Positions 1-12,600 of a DNA stretch of 64,000 nt are shown piece by piece. Location: positions 23,358,122-23,422,121 of the forward strand of contig OX328101.1 of NCBI GenBank assembly GCA_946811185.2, read 5' to 3'. The translations under genes and the position numbers were made by a program. This DNA is from Hippopus hippopus. Lineage: Eukaryota; Mollusca; Bivalvia; Cardiida; Cardiidae. How positions within the stretch are numbered: the stretch's first letter is position 1; every line of letters begins with the position of its first letter. The notes under the pieces were generated by a model, which was not told the origin of the DNA, made no database searches, and worked only from the letters and a program-made list of their open reading frames with translations.

Positions 1-1284
1 GAATATTATATTTACCTATTGTTTCACAAAAGGACTCTCCAACTGATATCTTTACAACAGCCAAAATTTAACCACAACCTTTTTTTTCCCATTCACTTCA
101 GTTCATTTTCTCCAGTGGAGGGTTTAAATTAACCTCATTTTTTAAAACACTCATTCATGTTCAGCTTAAATTCCGGGTTACTGACCGACGTAAAATAACG
201 TTTTCGTTTTTTTTTTTTTAAATAAGTAATTAGAAATTGAAATCGGCCGACAAATAAGTCCTCACTGGAGTGCCGCTGTTTATCATAAACGAGACGTTCG
301 CTAAATGAACCAGGTAATTTAAACCGTGGTAGTCTATTGTAAGCACAATCGGTGTAATAACACTCGCGGTAAAAACTTTCACATATAACGTAGTTCCGCT
401 ATCTTAGTAAACCCGATTCTATGTTTCCAAATTTTATCTTTCTTTCACATCTGATCTTTCTCAAAATTTTAATCTTTTCCTCATAATTTCTTGTCGCAGG
501 GCAAAAGTTCAGGTCTTTCCAAATTGAGAGCACTTGAAGACGACAAAACAGATGTCGCTGAATGAGATTTTGTCACGAAAAGGGTTGAAAACATTGAAAA
601 TTCCAAACGGCTGTTGCCATCAAGCAATAGCTCTAATCTAAAATAATTTAAAAAGCTTCCACATTTTCCGGATCGCCATGCGCTGACGTCATACGATTTA
701 TAATCCTGCAGCGAATAATATTAAACAATTCTTTTCAAACAGAGATCGAACATTTTTTTCTTGATATATTGATGAAATTATTAAGTTAATGTTTCGCTTG
801 TTATAATTTATCTTTTCACTATTCAAGTGTCACGATTTTCATTTCCCATTTCGAATATTTTCAAATGCATTTTTACCGTTCATAGGCCAAAAACTTTGGC
901 GCGTCTTTTGATAGTAAATTCACGTGTCCTTCCTATAGCACATTGATATACAGCAAATACACCAACTTGCTATAGGATGGTCCTCGTTGGTGTACTTATT
1001 TTCGCCGAAAGCTAAACTACAAGAGAAAGAACTCATATGTATACTCAGTTCCATAAATAAGTGTGCACTTAGTTTTCTTTTATTTCTCGTCGCATGTTTT
1101 ACTGAAGACCAACAAATTTGGTATCATACTGTAGTTCAGAGTCTGTAGAAAATGCCAGGCTAATCAGATTTTGACTAACAGAAAGTTTAAGTTAGGTTTT
1201 TGCAGTTTAAATGAAGGTGGTACTAAAATCAAAGTTGCAAAAGTACTCAAAGACTAAGGTAACATTAAAGTTAGATTTTTCTTT
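1..1284. other. Upstream intergenic DNA, nothing recognised
   Basis: AT-rich sequence without a convincing open frame, RNA gene or repeat that I can name. It has short homopolymer runs and one short direct echo of a 'caccaac/ttggtg' pair near 957-1000. I see no exon that can be joined to the dynein gene downstream. Confidence 0.5.
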
Positions 1285-1700
1285 AAAGTTCTTGTAATTT
1301 TTCAATCAATATCTTGTATGGCCACCTCTGCTGTCGATACAGGCAATTAGTCGACGTCGCATAGACCTTACATAACGTAAAATCATTGCATCAGGATGTT
1401 ATTCCATTCCTGAACGAGAGAGGTGGCCAAGCACTAAGCACGTTCCATTTTTGCAACGACATGGGCCTGCTATACTTATGCAAGACAACGCACGTCCTCA
1501 TGTGGCACGAATCAGTCAGCAATTTCTGAACAGAAACAATGTTGACGTTGTTCCTTGGCCAGCTTTATCGCCGGATATGAATCCAATAAAACATGTCTGG
1601 GATTACTTAGAAAGAAAGGTTCGATCACGGCGAAACATCAACAATCTCATGCTATTTTCAACTGTATAGCAGTAGCAATACGCTTACTGGTGTACACTTG
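1285..1700 (+). pseudogene. Truncated Tc1-like DNA transposon relic (transposase C-terminal fragment)
   Basis: The frame at 1451-1669 encodes the C-terminal part of a Tc1/mariner-superfamily DDE transposase. It shows the block QDNARPHVAR, which holds the second catalytic Asp, then PWPALSPDMNPI and HVWDYLERKVR. About 72 residues are left of a family norm near 340, and the N-terminal DNA-binding half is missing. The third catalytic residue normally sits in NPIEHVWD, but here the motif reads NPIKHVWD, so the acidic residue is replaced by Lys. Sequence at 1300-1440 (TGGCCACCTCTGCTGTCGAT and onward) resembles the outer part of such elements, which suggests an internally deleted copy. It cannot be active. 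Confidence 0.75.
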
Positions 1701-2298
1701 GTCAGTTTCTGATATTACTGGCAATAAAGCTATGGAGAGGTTACTTTCTAAAGGAAAGTACTTCTCTTGCTTCAGCTACAGCTGAATATTTGGAACAAAT
1801 GTTTAACAAATCATATCAACCAAAAGACCTTGGTGGACTTGCAAGCGCCTTCACATCCTTGATTATTTAATTTACGGCCAATGTTTGTTACGTGTCACTG
1901 CAACAGGAATCAACCCTCTTTAACTCCTGAACATTATTTGGGTTTTACTCATGGGGGAAAATAACCAGTGATTTTTAGAGACTTTGCTTAAGATTAGTAG
2001 TAAACGAAACAGAGGTAAAAGACACATTATCAATTTTAACCCTTTTTCAAAAGAAAAAAAAAAAAAACAACCCTGAGTAAGACGGCCTTTCCAAACATTG
2101 TGGGATAAAAAGAAAATGTTGATACAATGCAGCGTGTTGAAAAAGAAAAAAAAAAAATGTTAGTAGCCAGCATTTTTTATCTTTTTCTCCACACTGTTTG
2201 CTACCCTTTTAAAGAGGGCCCAAGATCTGTCGTTTACAAATCTCATGCTCGACCTCTTGAGCTATTCCGGCTGACCAGAGTAATTCTATTCAATTATA
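1701..2298. other. Intergenic, low-complexity A-rich, no gene seen
   Basis: Contains poly-A runs near 2050-2070 and 2143-2158. A short frame (2127-2375) runs into the family C repeat and has no recognisable product. Confidence 0.5.
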
Positions 2299-2554
2299 TG
2301 GCTTGCGAAAAGCGGCATTCGGACATTGGCGCAAAGTGTCGTCTCGGATCAGCCTGCACAGTCCGCGCAGGCTAATCCGAGACGGCACTTTACGACTACA
2401 TTAGATTTTGTGCTACAGTAGACTTGCACAAAACAGAAAATTACATAAAAGCGGACAGTGTCGTTTCGGATTAGCCTGCGCGGCCTTCGCAGGCTGATCC
2501 GAAACGAAACTTTACGCAAATGTCCGAATGCCTCTTTTCGCGTGTTGCAGGCCA
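2299..2554. repeat. Family C palindromic element, copy 1
   Basis: The ends are inverted: TGGCTTGCG…GGCATTCGGACAT at the left and ATGTCCGAATGCC…TTGCAGGCCA at the right. Each half carries its own hairpin built on CAGCCTGC…GCAGGCT (2350-2375 and 2474-2502), flanked by GTCTCGGAT/ATCCGAGAC-type arms. This double-hairpin foldback structure is non-coding. A second copy lies at 18123-18385. Confidence 0.8.
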
Positions 2555-3104
2555 ATTATAATGATGTCATGTCTGGTAAAAAAAACCGACGTATAAACCG
2601 ATTGCAAACGACCTTTCCGTCATCTAAATGCTAAAACTGATCTCTTGTGACATGGCATAGTACAGTCCAGCAGATTCTCTAAGCTTGAAAAGAAAAGTAG
2701 ATATAGATCTATATATAGAAACGGTAGTACATAATAAAAGTTGATATGTGTTTTTCGCGAAATTTTGATTCATAACTAAAATCTAAATAGGTCCCTTTCA
2801 AAAGCGTCTACTTAGGTTTTTAGTACGAACCAAATTTTCTATTAAAAGTAGTTGTAGTCAGTGTTTTATACGACCCAGAAGGAGTTCGCGGTGGTGCGAC
2901 ACCTATATGTGGTTCTTGTATTTCTCACGTTACTACATTACTCACGTCATGGTGCAAGGTGCCCGGTGACTTGGTAACCGACAACAATAATGGCGGCGCG
3001 TTAGCAGACGGGTCTTGTGAAACTAGAAGTTTTAACCTTTTTCAAGCGACAGCAGTTTTACTGCTGGTATTCGTAGGTGTTAAAAAGTACAAAACACTAT
3101 CAAA
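2555..3104 (+). promoter_or_regulatory. Immediate upstream / presumptive 5' region of the dynein gene
   Basis: Non-repetitive stretch between the family C element and the start codon at 3105. No TATA box at a fixed distance is evident. An in-frame TAA at 3081 blocks N-terminal extension in this frame. A GTG-started frame (2959-3198) overlaps the start of exon 1 in another frame and looks incidental. A 5' untranslated exon may lie here, but I cannot place the transcription start. Confidence 0.4.
2965..2979 (+). promoter_or_regulatory. Candidate RFX X-box (GGTGACTTGGTAACC)
   Basis: An imperfect inverted repeat about 130 bp before the start codon. The right half GGTAAC matches the X-box half-site RGYAAC exactly. 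The left half GTGACT differs from GTHRCC at two positions, and the spacer is 1 nt. RFX factors are known regulators of ciliary genes, so position and gene class fit, but one degenerate 15-bp site can arise by chance. Confidence 0.35.
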
Positions 3105-3629
3105 ATGGATGAACGACATTGGTGGATTGCTAGTAAAATTCAAGAGACTTTTAAAATCGGTGGTTATGACAATCCAACATTGCTGGAGGATTTTATGATT
3201 GAAGAGACAACTTTGACAAAGATAAACAAGTTTTTGAGATCTGGAGGACCATGCAGGCTTTTCTTTTATTGCGAAAAGCCAGAATCAGGCGTGCTTTCAA
3301 CACGAGAGTTGCACGTCACTGGAACATTAGCTTCATTGAAGGATACTAACTTGGAAAATGTCAACATTCTGTATTTCTTACGAAACAGGGTGGATAAGGA
3401 TGTTGATGGCACACGGATGGAAAGAGATATATTTTGTGGGGAGTTAAAGCATAATACCATAGAGACCTTGACTACATTACTGTCAGACGTATATATACCT
3501 TTAGTCAAAGCACAGAAAGAATGGGGAGAATGTAATCAGGAGAGTCAGTCTCAGCTTGTAAACAACATGGACAAATTCTTAACTGCGCTGAATGAATCAA
3601 CCGCTTCAATGCAATCATCCAAGCAAATG
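3105..3629 (+). CDS. DNAH5/DNAH8-like: Dynein HC exon 1 (N-terminus)
   Basis: Starts at ATG 3105 (context CAAAATGG), the first Met after an in-frame TAA at 3081. It encodes 175 residues beginning MDERHWWIASKIQETF, including DVYIPLV, which corresponds to the DIFIPAL block of DNAH5. Ends in phase 0 at donor GTAAAA. The N-terminus is slightly shorter than human DNAH5, so an extra upstream coding exon is possible but not needed. Confidence 0.88.
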
Positions 3630-6600
3630 GTAAAATCTATAAGGTTTTGACAACTGCAAGTAAGCCTGTCACAACTTAACTCTTTACCAAACGAAAAAAT
3701 TTTAGACTGGTCCAAATTGAAAGCACTTGCAGACGACAAAATAAAAGTAAATCAAAAATTGAAATATATTTCAAGCAGGGTAGAAAACATTGTGGGAGAA
3801 GGAGAAAATGCTGGTTACCAGCATTTTCTCCTCTTCCCACAATGTTTTCAAAAGTCTTCTGTCTCAGGGTCATAAATACCAGGAATTGTTTGGTAATGGG
3901 TTAAGCTGCCTTTGCAGATAGTAAAGATCAAGATTAGACTGTACATTCTGTTCAGCCTGATCTTTATTTTTTGCTTTCTGATCTTAAGTGAGATATTTTG
4001 AGGTAAAAATAGAAATGTACATCTTATTGTTGATTGAAATTTTTGTGATCATTTATATGGTAATTGAGTAGTACAGATTAAAGTTTGATTACTTCTTCAC
4101 CACATGATAAAAATGTAGACCTGTCTAAATTAAAAGTGTTTGCAGGCTACAATTTTTATGTGGCCCAGATGGTAGGATTTGTCTTTGATAGGGTTAATAA
4201 CATTGTTGGAAAAGGTGAAAACACTGTTACCATGTATGTCATATACCTCTGTGTACCAGCATTTTCTCCTTTTCCCACAATGCTTTCAAAAGTCTTCTTC
4301 CTTAGAGTTGTTAAAATTTGGGATTGTGTGGTAAAGGGTTAACGGTACTTTTCATTTAAGGAGACATGTCAAGTTACAAAGAGCAATTCAGTAATAGGTT
4401 ATTACCAATAATTTAAAGCTAGGAAAGTGTTTAAATCATGCTCTCCTGCTATATATTTTTTCCTCCTCTTTTATGTGTAAAATAAGATAATCTTTATGAG
4501 TTATTGATATAATGCTGCTGTTCATATTCTTCACCAAGGTGTTGATAACTAGCTGAAAGCTAGAACATATTTGTCAAAATATTATCTTTTTAATTATCAT
4601 TATATTATAAATAACTTTTCTTTTATATATCTCTGTTAAGTTGTATACTTAAATGTATATGATGGATCAATTTCACATTCATGCTATATATACTTGCAGA
4701 TGTTGAAGCAACCTGACCATGTGGTTCTGAATGACTTCAAGCTCCAAAGGGCAGCTGCTTTAGACCCACAACTGATAAGTCAGTATGAAGAACTGGTTAA
4801 TGAATGGATGAACACTATAGAGGCAGTTCTTACAGATACATCAGATGAAAGGTTGGTATAAAAGTCAACCTGAGCATGAACCTATATAATACATATATAC
4901 TGTGATATTCTACTTGAACTCTTTACCAGAAGATCAATTTTTAGACTTGTCCAATTGAGAGCAATCGGAGAAGACAACCCAACTGTGGTTTACTTGATGA
5001 ATTTGTCTTTGACAGCATAAAAAAATTCAGTGAAAAGGAGAAAGTACTGGTTAGCAGCTTTTTCTCCTTTTTCCACAATGTTTTAAAGGGCCATGATTAT
5101 TGAAATCAGGATTGTGTAATAACAGATTAACTCATTTCTTCCTGAAAGAAATTGACAGCAGATAACTTTGAAAAATATCTTTCTACAGAAACCAAACGGA
5201 TAATCGAAATGAATTACCGGTAAGCTTTAATTTATGAATACAGGTAAAAAATATTGTTGCAGAATGATAAACTGTCCATTATAAACAACAATAAATTGAA
5301 ATAAAAAAAAATATTTAAAGGTAGAAGAAACACAGACCAAAAATCATAACCTAAATTTCAATCGCCCTGTTTGACTTCTAGCATGCTAAGAGCATCATGG
5401 CTTGTTTTGTGCATTGTGTAAATTAAGATCATGCTACACAAATATGAAGTCAGATCATTGATCTACATTGATATTGAAAGAAATACTGTCAAAATAGCCT
5501 TGACAAGTTGGTTTTGTTATCCGACTGAAATTATATGTTTTATTCACTTAGCACTCTAAAGGTACACAATCTACATAATCTTTCCTCATATTCTACATTT
5601 GTTCAAACTCTTAAAAGAACATAGTCCTAAAACCAAGTCAAAGAATTGTGTATAAGTAAGTGTTGGTGTTCTGAATGAATTTTACTTATTTAGGAAAATG
5701 GATGCGCTATTTCCAGAGAGATCAAGGTGACTTTAGTGTTTGTCTGTTTGATTGTAAAAGTAATTCTAACTAATAGGCATGATTGTAATAATTTTACCAT
5801 GTATTTGGTATTTAAAGTACCTACATGTATTTGTGTGTGTGGAATGAAGTGATGGAAGATTTTGGCAATGAATATGCAATGAGTGTTTTTTATTGCCTTC
5901 TCTATTTCAAATAAAACATTGGTGCAACATTGTAATACAGCAAGGTGTTATGAATGTGCTTTTCCTAACAGTTTAGCTTAATCAGCATAGTATTTCTAAT
6001 TACCAAAGACAACATTTATCACAAGTTGTGCCTGTTGTCGTTGTCTGTAATAAATAAAAACTTTGTGACACATCTTGCATGTTGACTCATGTTGCTTGTT
6101 TCTTATACAATTTGTTTTTGAAGTTTTTTTTTTTTCATATGCCTTTATAATTGATTAGTATTGAATTTGTAATTGAAATTTTGAGTAAAAGAGAATAAGC
6201 ACTTTTTTTTCAGAAAAGTTCTGTAAATACATGTTTATGCATATCTCTTTCCATACAAGTGACATACACATTCTCTACCAAGATGTCAGCCTTTGATAAA
6301 ATATTTGAATTTGTTTACAAATGCAGAAATAATGTAATATAATTCACATATACATGCATGTCAAATCAAACTATAAGTTCTCCTTTTGTAGCCTGACATA
6401 CTTGAATTTGTTTATTGTGTATGAGGTTATAAAATATGGATTTAAATTTTGCACTGTCTACGCATAGATTCATGGATCCAAACGCTGGTCCATTGTCCGA
6501 GCTGGAGCGCTGGAGAAGACGTCAGAGACTGTTGACAAACATAACAGAACAACTCAAGGGAAAAGAGTGCAAAGCTGTCATAGGAGTACTCATAACAGCA

Positions 6601-9600
6601 AAATCTAGACTGCTGAAAAAATGGAAAACTATTGATGCTGCGTAAGTATCAAGGGATATAATAAGATGAATTTGTATTTCTAAAGTTTTGCTAAGTTTGG
6701 GCTAAACTTTGTGTAGTTAAAATGCTTTGCAAAGTTTCCATTATTTTTTTAATGCATTCTGGCTAGGTTTTCTTTAGCCTTTTTACTTGTCAAGAGCAGT
6801 TAGTGATAGTAAAATGGCGTTGTTTTCAAGACTTTTCCCTTGGCCTATTCTCATTCCTAATAAAAAAAAAAAAAATGACAGCTCATAACTTGAATCATGC
6901 TTTCAAAATATGAATAGGTAACCTGAATTAAGGTGAAATTCATGAATACAAATATTACATGCAATGTTTTCATTTGTTTTCAACCTCAGTCTGTTGCAAG
7001 GTGAAAAAGGATCAGCTGTATGTGGCGGTGTGGTAATGTGCTTTTTGCCCAGATGTAATGATGTCTTGTTTCTATTGAGTCTTCACCAAAGAATTCCAAG
7101 TTTTAAATGCCCTGTAGATGAAAGCTTTTGAAAACATAGTGGGAAAAAGAGACAATGCTGATAATCAGCATTTTCTCTTTTTTCCCCACAATGTTTTCTT
7201 CCCTTTCAAAGACAGAAATCATCTGTAAAGCAATAATTGGTATTTCATGGCAAATGCTTCCAATTTGATTGAGTCTAAAACTTTGCTGTATAGTAAAGAG
7301 TTCAAAGTAAACTTACAGTACATGATATCTTTTCAAATTTCAGCATCACTGATGGCATGAATGACACCAAAGACAAAGTAAAGTTTCTTGAATCTCTGAA
7401 AAGACATTTTGATCAGCTGTATAGCATGGATTCTACACCTTCAAACATTATCAACACAGCTCTACCAGGACTTGCCAATAGTGTTAAACAAATGGATTCT
7501 ATCTCTAGATACTATGCTCGAACAGGATTTCTTGGGCTTATGTTTACCAAGGTTTGCCTTTATTTGTTTATGTTTTCATACAATTTTTCTGGGACAATTC
7601 TGTAGATAAATGTCAGTAAAATTGTGGCATAAATCTAACATATTTGTCAAATGGACTGGTGTCAATCAAGGAAGTTTAAAGCAAGTTAAAGCCAAGGAGA
7701 CAAAAAGTGGTGACAAATCTCTTACAGTTTTTATCTATCATAATGTTTTTTCTTTCTATCTACAACAGATGCCTCTATCTGTCAGTGTGCCTGCGTCGAT
7801 CTATCTGTGTGTCTCTCTCTTTCTCTCTTACACACATACATATTTTCTTTTCTCATGTTTGTGCCTCTTGAGTTGCATGAGTTCAGTGCAATAATTGCTT
7901 TGATTGTAGTAAGCTTTGGTTTCAAGTCTAAACTTAGTCCAGTAAGAGACTGTAAAATGTTGATGACTGGTTTCCCTTCTGTGACCACATGGTAAAGTAG
8001 ATAGCATTCACCCTTACTAAACAAGCCCCATGCTTTTATTATAAGAACATTTTGAAAACACTTTGGGAAAAGAAGAAAATGCTGATTACCAGCATTTTCT
8101 CACTTTCCCAAAATGTTTTCTATTCTTTTGAAGACAAGTTCCTTCATTGTGTTACATTTGATTTGTTGTTGGCAAACTTCTTCAGCATAAACAAGTAATC
8201 AACTCTGCTATCTGATAAAGAGTTATGACTGATATGCCAGTGTCAGGATAGTAAATGTTACTGGTAAAATGCTAATTCAGGAAATACTAAGATGTCTTTA
8301 ACTTATTGGTACTCAATTACTAAAATGTATCTATTGACATAAAACATAAAACAAACTATTTGTTACTGTTTGTGTAGGTCACCAATCAACTTGTGATGGC
8401 ATGTAAAGAGTACATTAAAAACTGTACCCTCACCATGGAAGATGACGACAAACTATGGGACAGAATACAGGAAGAAATACAGCATAGAGATACTTCTACA
8501 CAAGATGTGGATCCAAAACTTAGGCTGCTAAAGAGTCAAGTTGAATCTAAGCTAAAGGTGTGTGTCAATAATGAATCAAAAATCATTTGCCATTTTTATC
8601 ACCCCATTAACCATGCTAAGCACAGTTTCAGTTGCTTCTGTGGTCTGAATGGATATAGATCAGATTGCACAGAATACACTGATTCATATTGATTGAAAAT
8701 AAGATAAGATGACAACATTTACATGCTGTATTGTGAAGATATTTATGAGTGTTCATCTGAAAGTATAAGACACTTTTCTTACAGAATGGAATAAAGCAAA
8801 GTGAGAAATTCTTCCATTTGTCTTTGCTGAAAACCAGTAGCTCAGCCAGTAACATACAGGAGTTGAAACCAGAGGGGTTGCTGGTTTCGAATTCCCTGCC
8901 CAGCCAATTTCTTTCTAAAGAGTGATGTTAGTCATTGCAAAAGGATTCATTCCTCTCTCACTGCTGATCATTGTTTTGAAAATGGTTATGTGGAAAAGCA
9001 GACAGTGGCTTGGGAAGAATATTATCCAAAGAACTAGTAAAAATAAACTCTAGAAAGCATGGGTAGGTGTGCTTGCAGCAGCACTATAACTTAAATAATG
9101 CTGAAAATGGCATTTAATCAATCAATCCATTTGTTTAACTCCTTTTCATTTCTCTTTATCTTTTATCCTTTATTTTCATAAACATGATCTTATTCTCTGA
9201 GGCATTTCAATGACAGAAGTACAAAAGTTTGTATTGTATATTTGGGCAGCTCTGAGAGAGTGAAGCACAATTTCAATTTCTTCGGAAAACAATTTGGATC
9301 AGGATCAGTTTGCACAAAGCACAGAGTTTGATCTTTGATCTACAATTAACAAGCATTTTGTTCATTGGAAGTCTAGGCTTAAATTGATATTTTTTCTATA
9401 CAATAGATATTTTTTCTTCAGTCCAACCCTACGGGTAGAAGTAAGACAAAAGAAGGACATGATTTTGGCCTGCAGGATGACAGCCTGTATGGTCGTTTGA
9501 AAGCCTGCCTTACACTCCAAGGTTTCTACAGAGAGATGCTGAGGTCTTTGAGAGACTCAATTGGCCAGTCCCAGAATATGTCCCATTTCCCATCGCTTAG

Positions 9601-12600
9601 TAGTGTTGGGGGTCCTGGAAGCTTCACTGCTAGGTTAGATATCTATATTTATTTAACCATTTCTGGAACAATTCCAAGTTTCAATGACCCTTAGGAAAAA
9701 AGCTTTTGAAAATATTGTAGGAAAAGGAGATAACACTGGTAACCAGAATTTTCTCCATTTCCCACAATGTGACTTCTCCAAATTGACAGCATTTGCAGTT
9801 GACAAATCAAATATGGCTTAAACGATGCAAGTTTTGGTTGAAAGAGTAGAAAACAGTTTGGTTATCAGCATTTTTTTCCTTTTCCCATGCTGTTTTCCAA
9901 AGCCTTTTCTCTCAGGGCTGTTAAAACTAATGATTGTTTGTATATCTGTATATTTGTCCAATATAATTTTCCACTAGAATCTAGATCTTTATTTCAAGAG
10001 GTGAAAGATGTCAAAAGTGCCATATTGATTGATAACCACACTTTAACTTTAAAAACAAACAGAAACAAATTTTAGACTATTTGGTTGGTTGTTTTCAAAA
10101 CTTTTATCAGTAGTGCATTAACCCTTTACCACACAATCCCGACTTTTAACGACCCTGAGAAAGAAGCCTTTTGAAAACATTGTTGAAAAAGGAGAAAATG
10201 CTGGTAACCAGCATTTTCTCCTTTTACCACAATGTTTTCTACCCTTCCCAAACCAAATTTCAATTTTTCAGTCACATTTATTTTGTCGTCTGCAAATGCT
10301 TTCAGTTTGGACCAGTCTATAATTTTGTTGTTTGGTAAAGAGTTAATACATGTTGTTACTATTTGTATTTATAGATTTCACAATTTCCACAAAATCATAG
10401 AAATAAATCATCAAGGAAGGAGAAAATGCTGGTAACCAGCATTTTCTTATTTTACCAAGAGTTTTTCCCATTTTAGAAACAGAAATCATCATTCAAATTG
10501 TTGTCTGCAAATACTTTCAATTTGGTCAAGTCTAGAATTTTATCATATGGTAAAGAAATATTAGATGCAAAAAATCTATTGCTGATATTCTTACAGACGA
10601 GTTGCTAGCAATAGAATAATTCTCAGGGCTCGATCTAGCACAGTTGCCATTGGGTATGACTGTTATAAAGTTATCAAATGTTTATTATAAGTGTTATTTT
10701 TATTACAGTTTATTTCATTGATCTAAATTTTTGTGTTCATGAATCAAAGGGTTTGTGTTTATGAATCAAAGCCTTTGTGTTAAGTCACGCTTTTTTCGTT
10801 CACAAAAGTCCTGTATTTATTTATCTTTTTTTTTTGTTTATCATTGTATTGTGTAGGGGTTTTGAGTTTTTGAGCCATGTGTTTATGAAATGAAGGTTTT
10901 GCAAAGAAGACAGAATTAATGAATCTTTTTTCAATGCATATTTCTAGAAATGACAATTTTGCATACAGGAAACTTTTAAAAAGATTGCTGTTGGCTTAAA
11001 GGCATATTTGTATTCAAATTCATGCAGAAGTACATTCATATGTAAACTATCAAAGTATCAAGGGTGGAATGAAAAAAGATATGAGTGAATGACACATTCT
11101 TATGTTAACTCAAATTTTGTCCATGATGTTGCTTTACATTTTCTTGTTACTTTTGGCCATTGTTTAAAATTCGGTTTTTGGGGAATGGATGAAAAGATTG
11201 AGATGCAAGTTATATATTGATAGCCCTTGTAATTATTACATGTACATGTAAATTATATCAGATGGCAAAGAAATGACTGACAAAACAGCTTAGACTGTTT
11301 TCCATTGTGGTTTCAATGTAGAAATCAAACTTACAGACCAAAGGATGGTCTATGTCCTTTACAAGAGATTGGATGAAAATGTTCAGATGTGTTTTGATAA
11401 TCTTTGTAATAATCATATTGTTTATCAAGACCATGTTGCAAACAAGACCCCTTACAAACAACTGGGACATACTGTACTTTATTCCATAATTGTCTATGTC
11501 TGTCTTTGATTTGGGAAGAATGAGGCTGATGTAGACAAACAGAAAGAAGTGGCAAATTGAAAGCATGTGCCAAAGACAATTTTAATGTGACCCAAATAAT
11601 AGGATTGTCTTTAAATGGGTTGAAAACATTGTGAGAAAAAGAGAAGATGCAGGTTAAGAGCATTTTCTCCTTTTCATACAATGTTTTCAAAAGGACTTTT
11701 CCCTAGTATCAGTTAACCATCAGATTGCTTGGCAAAAGGTTAAAGGATTACATCATCTTGTATGTATTTTTAGGTCCAAAATAACAAGTGGTACATCAAG
11801 GGTGACAGGGTCATCCCCTAAAAAGGGACTGTCATCACTACTGGCTGATGTCCAGGGACATGGAGTGCCCATAACTGATGAAGATGCCATCATGTCCCAC
11901 ATGGAATCCTTCTGTGTGAGGATCAGACAGCTGATTGATGTTATCAACACCCTAGCACAGTATTCCAAGTATGTTCATCGTACTGTCAATCTATGCCAGT
12001 AAATTCTTATCCTCAGTCATTTCCATATTAAATGTTGATGGCGACTTCACAAACGATACTAAGTATTTGAGACATGCTCTGTGAAAAAGGGGGCTTAATG
12101 TACCTGCAAAAAGTATCGACTCAGGCCAGCCTGCACAGTCCGCACAGGCTGACCTGAGCCAAACTTTTCACTATTGGTCAATTTTCTGTATGTCGAAGGA
12201 CTAGTCTACCTCATGATAAGGTCGGTTGTTAAAAAAAGAGGATATGATGGCTTTTTTGGAACCATGGATCACAGATATGCATTAACCTTTACCAAACAAT
12301 CCCTGGTTTTTACGACCCTGAGATAGAAGCCATTTGAAAACATTGTAACCAGCATTTTCTCATTTTCCCACAATGTTTTCTACCCTGCTGGAAACAAATT
12401 TCAATTTTTGAATTACGTTTTTTTCTGTCGTCTTCAAGTGCTTTCAATTTGGACCTGTCTAAAATTTTGTCGTTTGGTAAAGGGTTAAGCCCTTTTGCCA
12501 CAGCATAGCTCAATAATATTTTCCTAATTCAGAATTTCAAGTCTAGCCAACTGATTGGTACACACAAGGTTTGGGTGGATATTGCCCAAAATAAGCTTAT

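Noticed and set aside
2959..3198. Open frame beginning GTG with a hydrophobic stretch, possible small membrane protein
   Set aside because: Overlaps the true exon 1 in another frame; its C-terminal part is just the alternative reading of exon 1.
7777..7860. TCTCTC/ACACAC tract with overlapping frames on both strands
   Set aside because: Simple-sequence DNA; the frames are by-products of low complexity.
11258..11690. Minus-strand open frames of 102 and 119 codons
   Set aside because: They overlap intron and MITE sequence, show no family motif, and the two frames contradict each other; chance frames.
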